This document shows positions 24,220-32,374 of a DNA stretch of 64,000 nt, in pieces. Origin of the DNA: a bacterium. GTDB lineage: Bacteria > Krumholzibacteriota > Krumholzibacteriia > LZORAL124-64-63. How positions within the stretch are numbered: the stretch's first letter is position 1; each line of letters opens with the position of its first letter. The stretch is from assembly GCA_024231905.1 (NCBI GenBank), contig JAAEQC010000057.1, forward strand, positions 62,001-126,000. Reading direction: 5' to 3'. Both the position numbers and the translations under genes were made by a program. The notes under the pieces are model-generated. The model had not been told where the DNA came from and ran no database searches. It saw only the letters and a list, made by a program, of their open reading frames with translations.

Positions 24220-25998
24220 GTGAACGAGGCCACGAACATCCCACGTTTCACTCGGGGGGCCTGGGCGGCCGGCGAGATCGTCACCCGCATCGGGGGCGGT
24301 GGCGTCGGCGGCAAGGCCGCCGGATTGTGGCGCCTGAAGAGCGAGCTGCTGGGCGAACTCGATCCGGCAGGATTCACCGGTCTGCAGGTGACAGTGCCGC
24401 GCATGGTGGTCCTGGGCACGGACGTCTTCGACGCCTTCATGGAACTGAACGGCCTGCGGGAGCTGGCCCTCTCCGGGGCGTCGGAGGCCCGCGTGGGCCA
24501 GGCCTTCCTCAGGGCGACCCTGCCGCCCGAGCACCTGGGCGACCTGCGCGATTTCATCGCCCAGGTGGACTCGCCCCTGGCCGTGCGGTCCTCGAGCCTG
24601 CTGGAGGACGACCTGGCCCACCCCTTCGCCGGGGTGTACGCCACCAAGATGATTCCCAACAACCAGCCGGACACGGACTCGCGTTTCCGGGCTCTGGACG
24701 GGGCCATCCGCTTTGTCTTCGCCGCCACCTATTTCAAAGCGGCCCGCGACTACTTCGCCGGCACCGGCCACGACCACGGCCGGGAGAAGATGGCGGTCAT
24801 TCTCCAGGAGGTGGTGGGCGACCGTCACGCCGACCGCTTCTATCCGCGCGTCTCCGGCGTGGCGCGGTCCTTCAACTACTACCCCAGTGGTGCGGCCTCG
24901 CCCACCGACGGTGTGGTGAGCCTGGCCCTGGGCCTGGGCCGCCAGATCGTCGACGGCGGTCTGTGCTGGACCTACTCGCCGGCCTACCCGGCAGCGCCGC
25001 CGCCCTTCCGGGACGTGGGCGACCGGTTGCGCAGCACCCAGACCTCCTTCTGGTCCATCCACATGGGGCCGCCGCCGCCCCCGGATCCCCTGCGGGAGAC
25101 CGAGTACCTGATGGAGGCGGATCTGGCCACGGCCGAACAGGACGGCCAACTCGACCACCTGGTGTCCACCTACGACGTCGGCGCCGACCGTTTGCGCATG
25201 GGCTGCGCCGGCCGCGGTCCACGGGTCCTGGACTTCGCTCCTGTGCTGGTGGGTGAGACTCTGCCCCTGAACAGCCTCATGCGCAGCCTCTTCCCCTTGG
25301 CCGAACGTACGGCCGGCTGCCCGGTGGAACTGGAGTTCGCACTCGACGAGGATCCCCGGCTGCCCGGCGGCCACCGCCTGTGCCTGCTGCAGATGCGGCC
25401 GATGGCGATTCCCGACGATTCGACACGGGTGGCGCCGGTGGAACTGAGTGGCGCCGGGGTAGTCGTGGCCGCGGACCGGGCCCTGGGTAACGGCGCCCGC
25501 GAGGGACTGGCCGACCTGGTCTACCTCAAGCCCGATGCCTTCGACGCCGCCGCCACGCCGGCCATAGCCATGGAAGTGGAGCGCTTCAACCGTGAACTGC
25601 TCCAGGCGGGACGGCCCTATGTGCTCCTCGGCTTCGGCCGCTGGGGGAGTTCCGATCCCTGGCTGGGCGTGCCCGTGGACTGGGGCCAGATCAGCGGCGC
25701 GCGAGTCATCGTCGAAACGTCGATCCCGGGCATGAATCCCGATCCGAGCCAGGGGGCCCACTTCTTCCACAATCTCATCGGGCTCGGCGTCCACTACCTG
25801 ACCGCCTCCACGGTGGGCGGGAAGGTGGACTGGGACTGGCTCGCGGCCCAGGCCGCCGCCGGGGAGACGGCCCACGTGCGGCACCTGCGTTTGGACGAAC
25901 CGCTGACTGCGCGGGTGGACGGTCTGGCTGGACTGGGTGTTCTCGAACGGAGCGGTGTTCTCGAACGGAATGGTGACTCCGAAAGGAACGGATCATGA
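24220..25998 (+). CDS. PEP/pyruvate-binding (PPDK N-terminal type) domain protein, short paralogue
   Basis: A 592-residue protein built on the ATP-binding half of PEP synthase and pyruvate phosphate dikinase. Visible are GGKAAGL (30-36), the nucleotide-binding RSSSLLEDD (123-131), a central GVARSFNYYPSG segment and the closing LLQMRPM. The swivelling phosphohistidine domain (GGxTSHAAI) and the PEP/pyruvate barrel of true PEP synthase are absent. Instead there is a C-terminal domain with GFGRWGSSDPWLG (471-483) and GAHFFHNLIG (about 513), also found in the next gene. The last residues form an 18-base tandem repeat. Reaction unknown; an ATP-dependent phosphotransferase or ATP-sensing role is inference. 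It starts 16 bases after gdhA and overlaps the next gene by four bases. Confidence 0.8.
   Translation: MNEATNIPRFTRGAWAAGEIVTRIGGGGVGGKAAGLWRLKSELLGELDPAGFTGLQVTVPRMVVLGTDVFDAFMELNGLRELALSGASEARVGQAFLRATLPPEHLGDLRDFIAQVDSPLAVRSSSLLEDDLAHPFAGVYATKMIPNNQPDTDSRFRALDGAIRFVFAATYFKAARDYFAGTGHDHGREKMAVILQEVVGDRHADRFYPRVSGVARSFNYYPSGAASPTDGVVSLALGLGRQIVDGGLCWTYSPAYPAAPPPFRDVGDRLRSTQTSFWSIHMGPPPPPDPLRETEYLMEADLATAEQDGQLDHLVSTYDVGADRLRMGCAGRGPRVLDFAPVLVGETLPLNSLMRSLFPLAERTAGCPVELEFALDEDPRLPGGHRLCLLQMRPMAIPDDSTRVAPVELSGAGVVVAADRALGNGAREGLADLVYLKPDAFDAAATPAIAMEVERFNRELLQAGRPYVLLGFGRWGSSDPWLGVPVDWGQISGARVIVETSIPGMNPDPSQGAHFFHNLIGLGVHYLTASTVGGKVDWDWLAAQAAAGETAHVRHLRLDEPLTARVDGLAGLGVLERSGVLERNGDSERNGS
25936..25989 (+). 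repeat. Three tandem 18-base repeats at the end of a coding region
   Basis: Copies begin at 25936, 25954 and 25972; the unit is GGTGTTCTCGAACGGAGC. Copies 1 and 2 differ by two bases, copy 3 is more degenerate. They encode the repeated C-terminal residues GVLERS/GVLERN/GDSERN, and the third copy supplies the AAGGAA ribosome site for the gene starting at 25995. Confidence 0.85.
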
Positions 25999-28900
25999 GC
26001 GATGTCCATGACCTGGTCGGCGCCCTGCGCGAGCGAGCCAAGGAACTCGGTTGTCTTTACGAGGTGGAGCAGGTGCTCGCCACGCCCGGCCGCCCCCAGA
26101 AAGAGGTCCTGGCCGAAGTGGTGGAAGCCATCCCGCCCGGCTGGCAGTACCCCGAGGTGTGTGGCGCCGCCGTGCGGGTCGAGGAGAACGAGTTCTGCAC
26201 AAAGGGCTACCGGGACACGGACTGGATCCTCAAGGTGCCGATCCTCGTGCAGGACGACGTGGTCGGCGAACTGCGCGTCAGCTATACCGAGGCACGCCCG
26301 TCCGAGGACGACGGTCCCTTCCTGGCCGAGGAGGTGCGGCTGATCCGCAGCCTGGCCGACCGTCTGGGCCATTGGGTCCTGTTCCGCAAGCTCCAGAGCA
26401 TGGGCCGCAAGTGGCGCGAGCTCGACGACGAGGACGCCAGCACGAGCCGGAACTGGCAGGTGCTGGTGGAGCTCCTCAAGGAGACCGACGACGCCCTCTT
26501 CGTGCGTATCAGCCGCAAGATGCTCAACCACTTGTGCTCCATCGGCGTGCCCGAGGCCCAGGCCATGCTGCAGGAGATCGATCTGGAATGGGATCCGCTG
26601 GATCCCATGACCGGCGAGGTGAACGTCCCCGGAGATCACCTGGAGGCCGACCGCCGCCTGCTCGAGACGGGACGGCCCTTCGACGTGGCGGCCAAGCACC
26701 TGGGTGCGGGCGAGATCATCAAGCGGGTCCAGAAATGGGTCCAGGCCGACAAGGCCAGCCAGTTCCTCAAGGTGCTGGGCAACCCAAGCTCCACCCTGGT
26801 GGAGGTGCGCGAGGCTCTGCGCCGTTTCCAGCAACTGGTGCCCGACGGAGAGGGCCTGCCCGAGTCCACCCTCAAGAGTGTGCGGGTGGCCCTGAGCCAG
26901 CGGGTCCTGACCGAGCAGCTGGATTTCATCCAGTCGGCCAAGGACGAGGTTTCGGTGAACTTCTTCCACGGCCTCCTGGAGCGCATCGTGGCCGGCCCCG
27001 AGAGCCACGGCAAGCTGGGTGGAAAGGCCGCGGGCATGTTGCTGGCCCACCGCGTGCTGCAGAACCGCGGCGCGCGCGGGGCGGGCGAGGGTGCCGCGGA
27101 CGTGGATCCGGCTACCGGCCCCCTGGCGGACGTTCGCCTGCCTCGGACCTGGTACATCGCCTCCGACGCGGTGCTCGACTTCATCGCCTACAACGACCTC
27201 GAGGACGTGCTGCACCAGAAGTACAAGTCCATCGACGAGGTGCGCCGCGACTACCCCAACATCATCCGCCTGTTCAAAAACTCGACCTTCCCGCCGGCCC
27301 TGGTGCAGGGGCTCTCGGCGGCTCTGGACGACTTCTCCGGCGCGCCGGTCATCGTCCGCAGCTCGAGCCTGTTGGAGGACCGCGTGGGCTCGGCCTTCTC
27401 CGGCAAGTACAAAAGCCTCTTCCTGGCCAACCAGGGCACCAAGCAGGAGTGCCTGCCGGCCATGCTGGACGCCGTGGCCGAGGTCTACGCTTCCATGTTC
27501 GGTCCGGACCCCATCCAGTACCGCCGCGAGCGCGGTGTGCTCGAGTTCGACGAGCAGATGGGCATCCTCATCCAGGAAGTGGTGGGGCGCCGGGTGGGGG
27601 AACGCTTCTTCCCCGCCTACGCCGGGGTGGCATTCAGCCGGAACGAATTTCGCTGGTCGCCGCGCATCACTCGCGAGGACGGTCTGGTGCGCCTGGTCCC
27701 TGGTCTCGGCACCCGCGCCGTGGACCGCACCGGCGACGACTATCCCGTCCTCCTCGTGCCAGGCAAACCGGAGCTGCGGGCCAACGTGGCCGTGGACGAG
27801 ATCGTCCGTTACGCGCCTCGCTCCATGGACGTGGTGAACCTGGCCCACAACAGCTTCGAGACCGTCACGATACCCGAACTGCTGGAGGCCACCGGCGGCG
27901 AGTATCCGGGCCTGACCCAGGTATTCAGTCGCGTGGAGGACGGCCGCCTGACCCGTCCGGTGAGCGCCTTCCTGGAGGACCAGCCCGGCAAGCGCCTGGT
28001 GGCCTGCTTCGAGGGGCTGAGGGGCGACTCCACCTTCGTCATGCAGATCCGCGAGGCCCTGCGCGTCCTGGAGGAGGCCCTGCGCGGCCCGGTGGACGTG
28101 GAGTTCGCCCACGACGGCGAGAATCTCTACCTGTTGCAGTGCCGTCCCCAGAGCCAGTCGGACGCGGCGGCGCCGTCGCCCATCCCCCAGGACATCCACG
28201 AGGGCGACATCGTCTTCACCGCCGACCAGCACGTGAACAACGGCCGGGTCGCCGACATCAACCACGTGGTCTACGTGGACCCGGCGCGCTACGCCGCCCT
28301 GGGCAGCAAGGCCGATCTCAAATCCGTGGGCCGGGTAGTGGGCGAGTTGAACAAGCTCCTGCCAAAGAAACAGTTCATCCTCATGGGGCCGGGCCGCTGG
28401 GGCAGCCGCGGTGACATCAAGCTGGGCGTGAGTGTTACCTACGCGGACATCAGCAATACGGCCATGCTCATCGAGATCGCCCGGCGCAGCGGCGACTATG
28501 TGCCCGACGTGAGCTTCGGCACCCACTTCTTCCAGGACCTGGTTGAGGCGGCCATCGGCTACCTGCCCCTGTACCCGGACGACGAGGACATCATCTTTGG
28601 TGAACAATTCCTGCAGAACGCGCCGAACATCCTACCGGACCTCCTGCCCGATTTCGCCCAACTGGCCGACGTGGTGCGGGTGATCGACGTGCCGGCTGTG
28701 GCCGATGGGCGCACTCTGCGGGTACTCCTGAACGCGGACCTGGACCGGGCCGTGGGCTACCTGTCCGAACCGGGCGAAGCGCCCCAGCCCCTGTCCGCTC
28801 CGGCCGAGACCACAGTGCGCGCCCCGGACCGCTACTGGCGCTGGCGCCGCCAGATGGTCGAGTGGCTGGCCACGGAGATCGACCGCGAACGCTTCGGCGT

Positions 28901-29240
28901 AGTGGCGGTGTACCTCTTCGGCAGCGTCAAGAACGCCACCGCGGGACCGGCCAGCGATATCGACCTGCTGATCCACGTGCGGGGGGACGAGGACCAGCGC
29001 CGGGCCTTGATGGCCTGGCTGGACGGCTGGAGCCTGTGCCTCTCCGAGTTCAACTACCAGCGCACCGGCTACCGGACCGACGGCCTGCTGGACGTCCACC
29101 TGGTCACCGACGTGGACATCGCCAACCGGACGAGTTTCGCGGTGAAGATCGGGGCAGTGACCGACGCGGCCGCCGAACTGGAGAGTGGTCGTGCAGATTC
29201 AAACGGGGATGAGCACGCGGACGGCGGCGGCGAGGTCTGA
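25995..29240 (+). CDS. GAF - PEP/pyruvate-binding - nucleotidyltransferase fusion protein
   Basis: A 1081-residue multidomain protein. Residues 1-125 resemble the GAF-like domain of sensor kinases (LYEVEQVL, IPPGWQYPEV, WILKVPILVQDDVVGEL). A helical linker leads to the ATP-binding PPDK-N domain with GGKAAGM (about 342) and RSSSLLEDR (455-463). Next is the domain shared with the upstream paralogue: GPGRWGSRG (798-806) and FGTHFFQDLVEA (about 840). Residues 950-1050 form a Pol-beta/MNT-type nucleotidyltransferase: YLFGSVKN (973-980) and SDIDLL with Asp 988 and Asp 990, and a possible third acid in LLDVHLV. The phosphohistidine domain of PEP synthase is missing. ATGA overlap with the preceding gene indicates coupled translation. 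Biochemical role unknown; a sensory phospho- or nucleotidyl-transfer function is plausible. Confidence 0.82.
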   Translation: MSDVHDLVGALRERAKELGCLYEVEQVLATPGRPQKEVLAEVVEAIPPGWQYPEVCGAAVRVEENEFCTKGYRDTDWILKVPILVQDDVVGELRVSYTEARPSEDDGPFLAEEVRLIRSLADRLGHWVLFRKLQSMGRKWRELDDEDASTSRNWQVLVELLKETDDALFVRISRKMLNHLCSIGVPEAQAMLQEIDLEWDPLDPMTGEVNVPGDHLEADRRLLETGRPFDVAAKHLGAGEIIKRVQKWVQADKASQFLKVLGNPSSTLVEVREALRRFQQLVPDGEGLPESTLKSVRVALSQRVLTEQLDFIQSAKDEVSVNFFHGLLERIVAGPESHGKLGGKAAGMLLAHRVLQNRGARGAGEGAADVDPATGPLADVRLPRTWYIASDAVLDFIAYNDLEDVLHQKYKSIDEVRRDYPNIIRLFKNSTFPPALVQGLSAALDDFSGAPVIVRSSSLLEDRVGSAFSGKYKSLFLANQGTKQECLPAMLDAVAEVYASMFGPDPIQYRRERGVLEFDEQMGILIQEVVGRRVGERFFPAYAGVAFSRNEFRWSPRITREDGLVRLVPGLGTRAVDRTGDDYPVLLVPGKPELRANVAVDEIVRYAPRSMDVVNLAHNSFETVTIPELLEATGGEYPGLTQVFSRVEDGRLTRPVSAFLEDQPGKRLVACFEGLRGDSTFVMQIREALRVLEEALRGPVDVEFAHDGENLYLLQCRPQSQSDAAAPSPIPQDIHEGDIVFTADQHVNNGRVADINHVVYVDPARYAALGSKADLKSVGRVVGELNKLLPKKQFILMGPGRWGSRGDIKLGVSVTYADISNTAMLIEIARRSGDYVPDVSFGTHFFQDLVEAAIGYLPLYPDDEDIIFGEQFLQNAPNILPDLLPDFAQLADVVRVIDVPAVADGRTLRVLLNADLDRAVGYLSEPGEAPQPLSAPAETTVRAPDRYWRWRRQMVEWLATEIDRERFGVVAVYLFGSVKNATAGPASDIDLLIHVRGDEDQRRALMAWLDGWSLCLSEFNYQRTGYRTDGLLDVHLVTDVDIANRTSFAVKIGAVTDAAAELESGRADSNGDEHADGGGEV

Positions 29241-30068
29241 GGGGTCGAAGCGGACCAAGGACAACTCGGGACCGCCATGGGCCCCGGCGAAGGCGCAGGT
29301 CGTGCCCAGGGTTTCGCGCCAACGGCCCGAACGGTCCACCGTCTCGTGCACGTGTCCGTGCAGGGTGATCAGCGGTTGCCTCTCCCGGATGAATTCCCGC
29401 ACGGCGATGCTGCCCACGTGGGGATCCAGGGGCACGTGGTCGATGGTTCGACCCTCCAGGGCCGTCAGGTCCAGGCCGGTGTCGTGGGGCGGTGTGTGGA
29501 AGAGCCAGATGGCGTTCCGCTGGTCCGCGTCTCCGGCCAGATCCGCCAACTCCTCCTTGATGGTCGTCCAGCGGATCTCCCGGGTGGTGAGGTCGTCGCT
29601 GCGTCGGCCCTCCTCCGGCGAGATGCACCCCGGATCCACGTAGCGCGAGACGTCGTACCTCTCCCAGTCCTTCAACTGGAAAGGGGTCGGCGGTACGCAG
29701 TTGTAGCCGTAGATGTCGTGCCCGGCCCAGGTGGTGCGGCGGCGGTGCAGGTACTCCCACAGACCGGCGTTCCGGCCCGCTTCCAGATCGGGCACGATGT
29801 AGGCGGGGTCGTCGTTGCCGAGCACCAGGAAGACGCGGGGGTAGCGCTCGCCCAGCCGGCTCCGCAGGTTGCGGAAGCCGGCGGCCAGGAAGGCGGGCAC
29901 GAAATCATCGCCGGTGCCGGATTCGTCCCAGGAACGGTCCATGCCGTGGGGGAGCAGATCGCCGCCCAGGAAGACGGCGCCGGGCCGTTCGTCGGCCACG
30001 CGGGCCCATAAGGCTCGATAACGACCGGGACGGCCGTGCAGATCGGAAGTGAAGAATGCCTGGGGCAC
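29199..30068 (-). CDS. Calcineurin-like metallophosphoesterase
   Basis: A 289-residue dimetal phosphoesterase. Motifs in order: SDLHGRPG (DxH), FLGGDLLPHG (GDxxxxG), VLGNDD (GN[HD]), WLFHTPPHDT (H) and LHGHVHE (GHxH). It is soluble with no signal peptide. The GTG start at 30068 has GGGAGG eight bases upstream. Its 3' end overlaps the converging nucleotidyltransferase fusion gene by 42 bases, so transcription from the two sides may interfere. It lies behind rocD on the same strand, separated by a hairpin. The substrate could be a nucleotide, a phosphoprotein or a phosphodiester; the sequence does not say. Confidence 0.88.
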   Translation of the reverse strand: MPQAFFTSDLHGRPGRYRALWARVADERPGAVFLGGDLLPHGMDRSWDESGTGDDFVPAFLAAGFRNLRSRLGERYPRVFLVLGNDDPAYIVPDLEAGRNAGLWEYLHRRRTTWAGHDIYGYNCVPPTPFQLKDWERYDVSRYVDPGCISPEEGRRSDDLTTREIRWTTIKEELADLAGDADQRNAIWLFHTPPHDTGLDLTALEGRTIDHVPLDPHVGSIAVREFIRERQPLITLHGHVHETVDRSGRWRETLGTTCAFAGAHGGPELSLVRFDPSDLAAAVRVLIPV

Positions 30069-30100
30069 CGGCGCGACCTCCCGGCGCGGAAAGACGTGAA

Positions 30101-30128
30101 GCGGGACCGGACGTCGGGCCGGTCCCGC
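30101..30128 (-). terminator. Hairpin between rocD and the phosphoesterase gene
   Basis: GCGGGACCGG (30101-30110) and CCGGTCCCGC (30119-30128) form a perfect ten-base stem with an eight-base loop, 12 bases past the rocD stop. The minus-strand sequence after it (TTCACGTCTT) has only scattered T residues, so it may terminate partially or stabilise the rocD transcript end. Confidence 0.5.
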
Positions 30129-30139
30129 CCGCGAAGGGC

Positions 30140-31339
30140 CTAGCCCTCCAGCTTCTTGAACACCTTTTCGACCCGGCGGAACGCCCAGTTCAGTTCCTTC
30201 TTGCCGATCACCAGGGGCGGCGCGAAGCGGATGACGTTCTCGTGGGTCTCCTTGCAGAGCACGCCCTCGTTCATGAGCGCCTCGCAGTAGGGGCGCGCGG
30301 GACGGTCCAGTTCCAGACCGATGAAGAGACCGCGGCCCCGGATCTTCTTGACGCTCTTGAAGGGCATGGCCTTGAGCTTGTCCATGAACCAGGGGCCGAG
30401 CTGGGCGCTGTTCTGGATGAGCTTCTCCTCGACCAGCACCTTCATGGCCTCGCTGGCCACGGCCATGCCCAGGGGGTTGCCGCCGAAGGTGGAGCCGTGG
30501 TCGCCGGGCGTGAAGACGTCCATGACTTCCTTGCTGCTCAGGAAGGCGGACACCGGGTAGAAGCCGCCACTGAGGGCCTTGCCCACGATGACGGCGTCAG
30601 GACGCATGCCCTCATGCTCGAAGGCGAAGAGCTTGCCCGTGCGGCCCAGTCCCGACTGGATCTCGTCGGCGATGAGCAGGACGTTCTTCTCCTTGCACAG
30701 GGCGGCGGCCTTCTTCAGGAAGCCCCTCTTCGGGATGTTGATGCCGGCCTCACCCTGCACCGGTTCGACCAGGAAGGCGCAGGTGTTCTTGTTGATGGCC
30801 TTCTCCAGGGCCTTGGCGTCTCCGAAGGGGATCACCTTGAAGCCCGGCGTGAAGGGACCAAAGCCCGTTTTGTAGGCCTCCTCGGTGGAGAAGCCCACGA
30901 TGGTCGTGGTGCGGCCGTGGAAGTTGTCGGCGCAGACGATGATCTCGGCCTTGTTCTTCCGGATGCCCTTGATCGTTTCGCCCCACTTGCGCGCGGCCTT
31001 GATGGCGGTCTCCACGGCCTCGGCGCCCGAGTTCATGGGCAGGACCTTCTCGTAGCCCGTGAGTTCGCAGATCTCCTGGCAGAACGCAGGCAGCTGGTCG
31101 TTGCGGAAGGCGCGGCTGGTGAGGGTCACCTTGGCCGCCTGGCGGCGCAGGGCCTTCAGCAGGCGCGGGTGGCAATGGCCCTGGTTCACGGCGCTGTAGG
31201 CCGCGAGGAAGTCCATGAAGCGCCGGCCATCGACGTCTTCGACCCAGACGCCTTCAGCCTTCTTGATGACGATATCGAGGGGGTGGTAGTTGTGGGCGCC
31301 GAACTGGTCCTCGATGGCGATGAGCTTGTCGGTCTTCAT
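30140..31339 (-). CDS. rocD: Ornithine aminotransferase (ornithine--oxo-acid transaminase)
   Basis: A 399-residue class III PLP aminotransferase that converts ornithine and 2-oxoglutarate to glutamate semialdehyde and glutamate. Matches include GAHNYHPLDIVIKKAEGVWVEDVDG at the start, SGAEAVETAIKAARKWG, NFHGRT, EPVQGEAGINIP, IADEIQSGLGRTGK and the PLP lysine in VGKALSGGFYPVSA. TFGGNPLGMAVA and GRGLFIGLEL complete the family pattern. Length fits RocD (about 400). GAAGGAGG precedes the ATG. A strong hairpin lies in the 5' leader. Together with gdhA about 6 kb away it would complete an ornithine-to-2-oxoglutarate route. Confidence 0.94.
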   Translation of the reverse strand: MKTDKLIAIEDQFGAHNYHPLDIVIKKAEGVWVEDVDGRRFMDFLAAYSAVNQGHCHPRLLKALRRQAAKVTLTSRAFRNDQLPAFCQEICELTGYEKVLPMNSGAEAVETAIKAARKWGETIKGIRKNKAEIIVCADNFHGRTTTIVGFSTEEAYKTGFGPFTPGFKVIPFGDAKALEKAINKNTCAFLVEPVQGEAGINIPKRGFLKKAAALCKEKNVLLIADEIQSGLGRTGKLFAFEHEGMRPDAVIVGKALSGGFYPVSAFLSSKEVMDVFTPGDHGSTFGGNPLGMAVASEAMKVLVEEKLIQNSAQLGPWFMDKLKAMPFKSVKKIRGRGLFIGLELDRPARPYCEALMNEGVLCKETHENVIRFAPPLVIGKKELNWAFRRVEKVFKKLEG

Positions 31340-31364
31340 GGCAACCTCCTTCGGGTGTCTGTGG

Positions 31365-31397
31365 CCCGCGGGGGAGGGTTCGGAGACCCTCCGCGGG
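31365..31397 (-). promoter_or_regulatory. Strong hairpin in the rocD leader
   Basis: CCCGCGG...AGGGT (31365-31379) pairs with ACCCTCCGCGGG (31386-31397): twelve base pairs with a three-base bulge and a six-base loop. It ends 26 bases before the rocD ATG. A second near-palindrome, CCGGCAC-GGC-GTGCCGG, lies at 31421-31437. They may be an attenuator, an mRNA stabiliser or an operator. Confidence 0.4.
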
Positions 31398-31547
31398 AGC
31401 GCGTTTGGGGAATCCGCGGCCCGGCACGGCGTGCCGGCAACGGCGCGGAATCGGTCTCAAGATAGCTCGTTGAACCGCTATATCCAACCCTAGTGATTCG
31501 CCGCCGACGCGGGATGGAGACGCCCAAAAAAAAGTTCGACTTTTTAC

Positions 31548-31576
31548 TTGAAAAACAAAAGTACTTGAGATATTAA
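31548..31576 (+). promoter_or_regulatory. Candidate sigma-70 promoter before the hairpin-rich region
   Basis: TTGAAA (31548-31553), a 17-base spacer and TATTAA (31571-31576) in a markedly AT-rich island. TACTTGA occurs twice, at 31545-31551 and 31562-31568, overlapping the -35 box and the spacer, and could be an operator. An inverted repeat AAAAAGT-TCG-ACTTTTT lies at 31529-31545. Transcription would head toward the winged-helix gene at 32010. Confidence 0.5.
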
Positions 31577-31582
31577 AGCTAA

Positions 31583-32009
31583 GGCGGTGGCGACACTCGG
31601 GCCTTGGAAAGGGACTTCCGGCCGGAGAGACCACCCCGCATCGGCCCAGTCGGGACTCCGGTCCCCGCGGGGCCAGGTCTGCAGAGAGGATGACGCCGGG
31701 TCCCGACGGAGCGACGGACCCCCACCGGGGCCGAAGAAGGATCTTCGGGCGGTAGAGGGCGGAAAACTGGTCCTGGGTGCCAGCCGCCCCTCGTCATCAT
31801 CCCGCACCACACGGAAGCGGTGCGCGACATCGACGGCTCATGGCCGTCGGGGCAGACCCCCTCCGGGCGGCGGCATGGCGGCCGCCGCCCGGAGCGTCGG
31901 GCAGGTCGGCGGGAAGGACCCCGTCGCCGAACCCGGACAGCGCGGTTGCCGCACCTCCGCAGGGACGCGGGGGCGGCAGCTACGCGGCGCGAGCACGGCA
32001 AGGAGGCCG
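31583..32009 (+). other. GC-rich, hairpin-rich stretch without a convincing gene (long leader or ncRNA)
   Basis: These 427 bases carry no open frame that looks like protein; the frame that is open upstream of 32010 encodes low-complexity Arg/Gly/Pro/Ser sequence. Hairpins are frequent: GGGAC-TCCG-GTCCC (31652-31665), CCCCGCGGGG (31663-31672), GGGTCC...GGACCC (31698-31721) and CCGAAG-AAGGAT-CTTCGG (31731-31748). I checked by eye for tmRNA, RNase P RNA and SRP RNA core motifs and found none. It may be a structured 5' leader of the winged-helix gene or a separate small RNA from the promoter at 31548. Confidence 0.3.
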
Positions 32010-32348
32010 ATGGGCGCGGCGCAGACAAAATCCCTGGGGGACGGCCCTGGCGGCCGCCCGCCCCTGGATCCCCTGATCCACGGCAGAATCCGTCTGTTGA
32101 TTCTGTCGCTGCTCCTGCGTTCGGCACGCACCCGCACCTTCACCGGCCTGCGCAACGATCTCGGCCTGACCGACGGCACCCTGTCAGCCCAGCTGGCGAA
32201 ACTCGAAGAGGGGGGGATGGTGAAGGTCACCAAGGCCTTCGCCGGCAAGCGCCCCATGACGCGGGTGGCGCTCACCGCCCGGGGCCGGCGGTCCTTCTCT
32301 CGCTACCTGTCGGATCTGAAGCTGCTCCTCCCGGGCCTGGCCGACTGA
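32010..32348 (+). CDS. Small winged-helix transcriptional regulator
   Basis: A 112-residue DNA-binding protein of the winged-helix 'HTH_34' type. DPLIHGRIRLLILSLLL opens the domain, TFTGLRNDLGLTDGTLSAQLAKLEEGGMVKV is helix-turn-helix plus recognition helix, and KRPMTRVALTARGRRSFSRYL is the wing and final helix. Such proteins are generally homodimeric repressors. ATG 32010 is chosen because AGGAGG lies just before it and the domain starts soon after; upstream sequence in the same frame is low complexity. It converges with glgP. Its targets are unknown; the TACTTGA pair near 31545-31568 is one candidate. Confidence 0.75.
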   Translation: MGAAQTKSLGDGPGGRPPLDPLIHGRIRLLILSLLLRSARTRTFTGLRNDLGLTDGTLSAQLAKLEEGGMVKVTKAFAGKRPMTRVALTARGRRSFSRYLSDLKLLLPGLAD

Positions 32349-32374
32349 GCCGGGCCCGGGAGGGAGTGGCAGGT

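Noticed and set aside
25794-28607. A 937-codon minus-strand frame opposite the GAF-PEP-nucleotidyltransferase gene
   Set aside because: No recognisable domain, His/Val/Gly-rich composition typical of antisense translation, and the plus strand carries well-supported domains.
29199-29240. A frameshift or assembly error where two genes overlap by 42 bases
   Set aside because: Both proteins end with plausible sequence; small convergent overlaps occur several times in this compact window.
31587-32009. Extending the winged-helix gene upstream to a start at 31587
   Set aside because: The added 141 residues are low-complexity Arg/Gly/Pro/Ser. An AGGAGG ribosome site sits just before ATG 32010.
31583-32009. 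tmRNA, RNase P RNA or SRP RNA
   Set aside because: The conserved core motifs (TTCGAC and the tag region, GAGGAAAGTCCGGGC, and GGAAGGAAGCAGCC) are not present.
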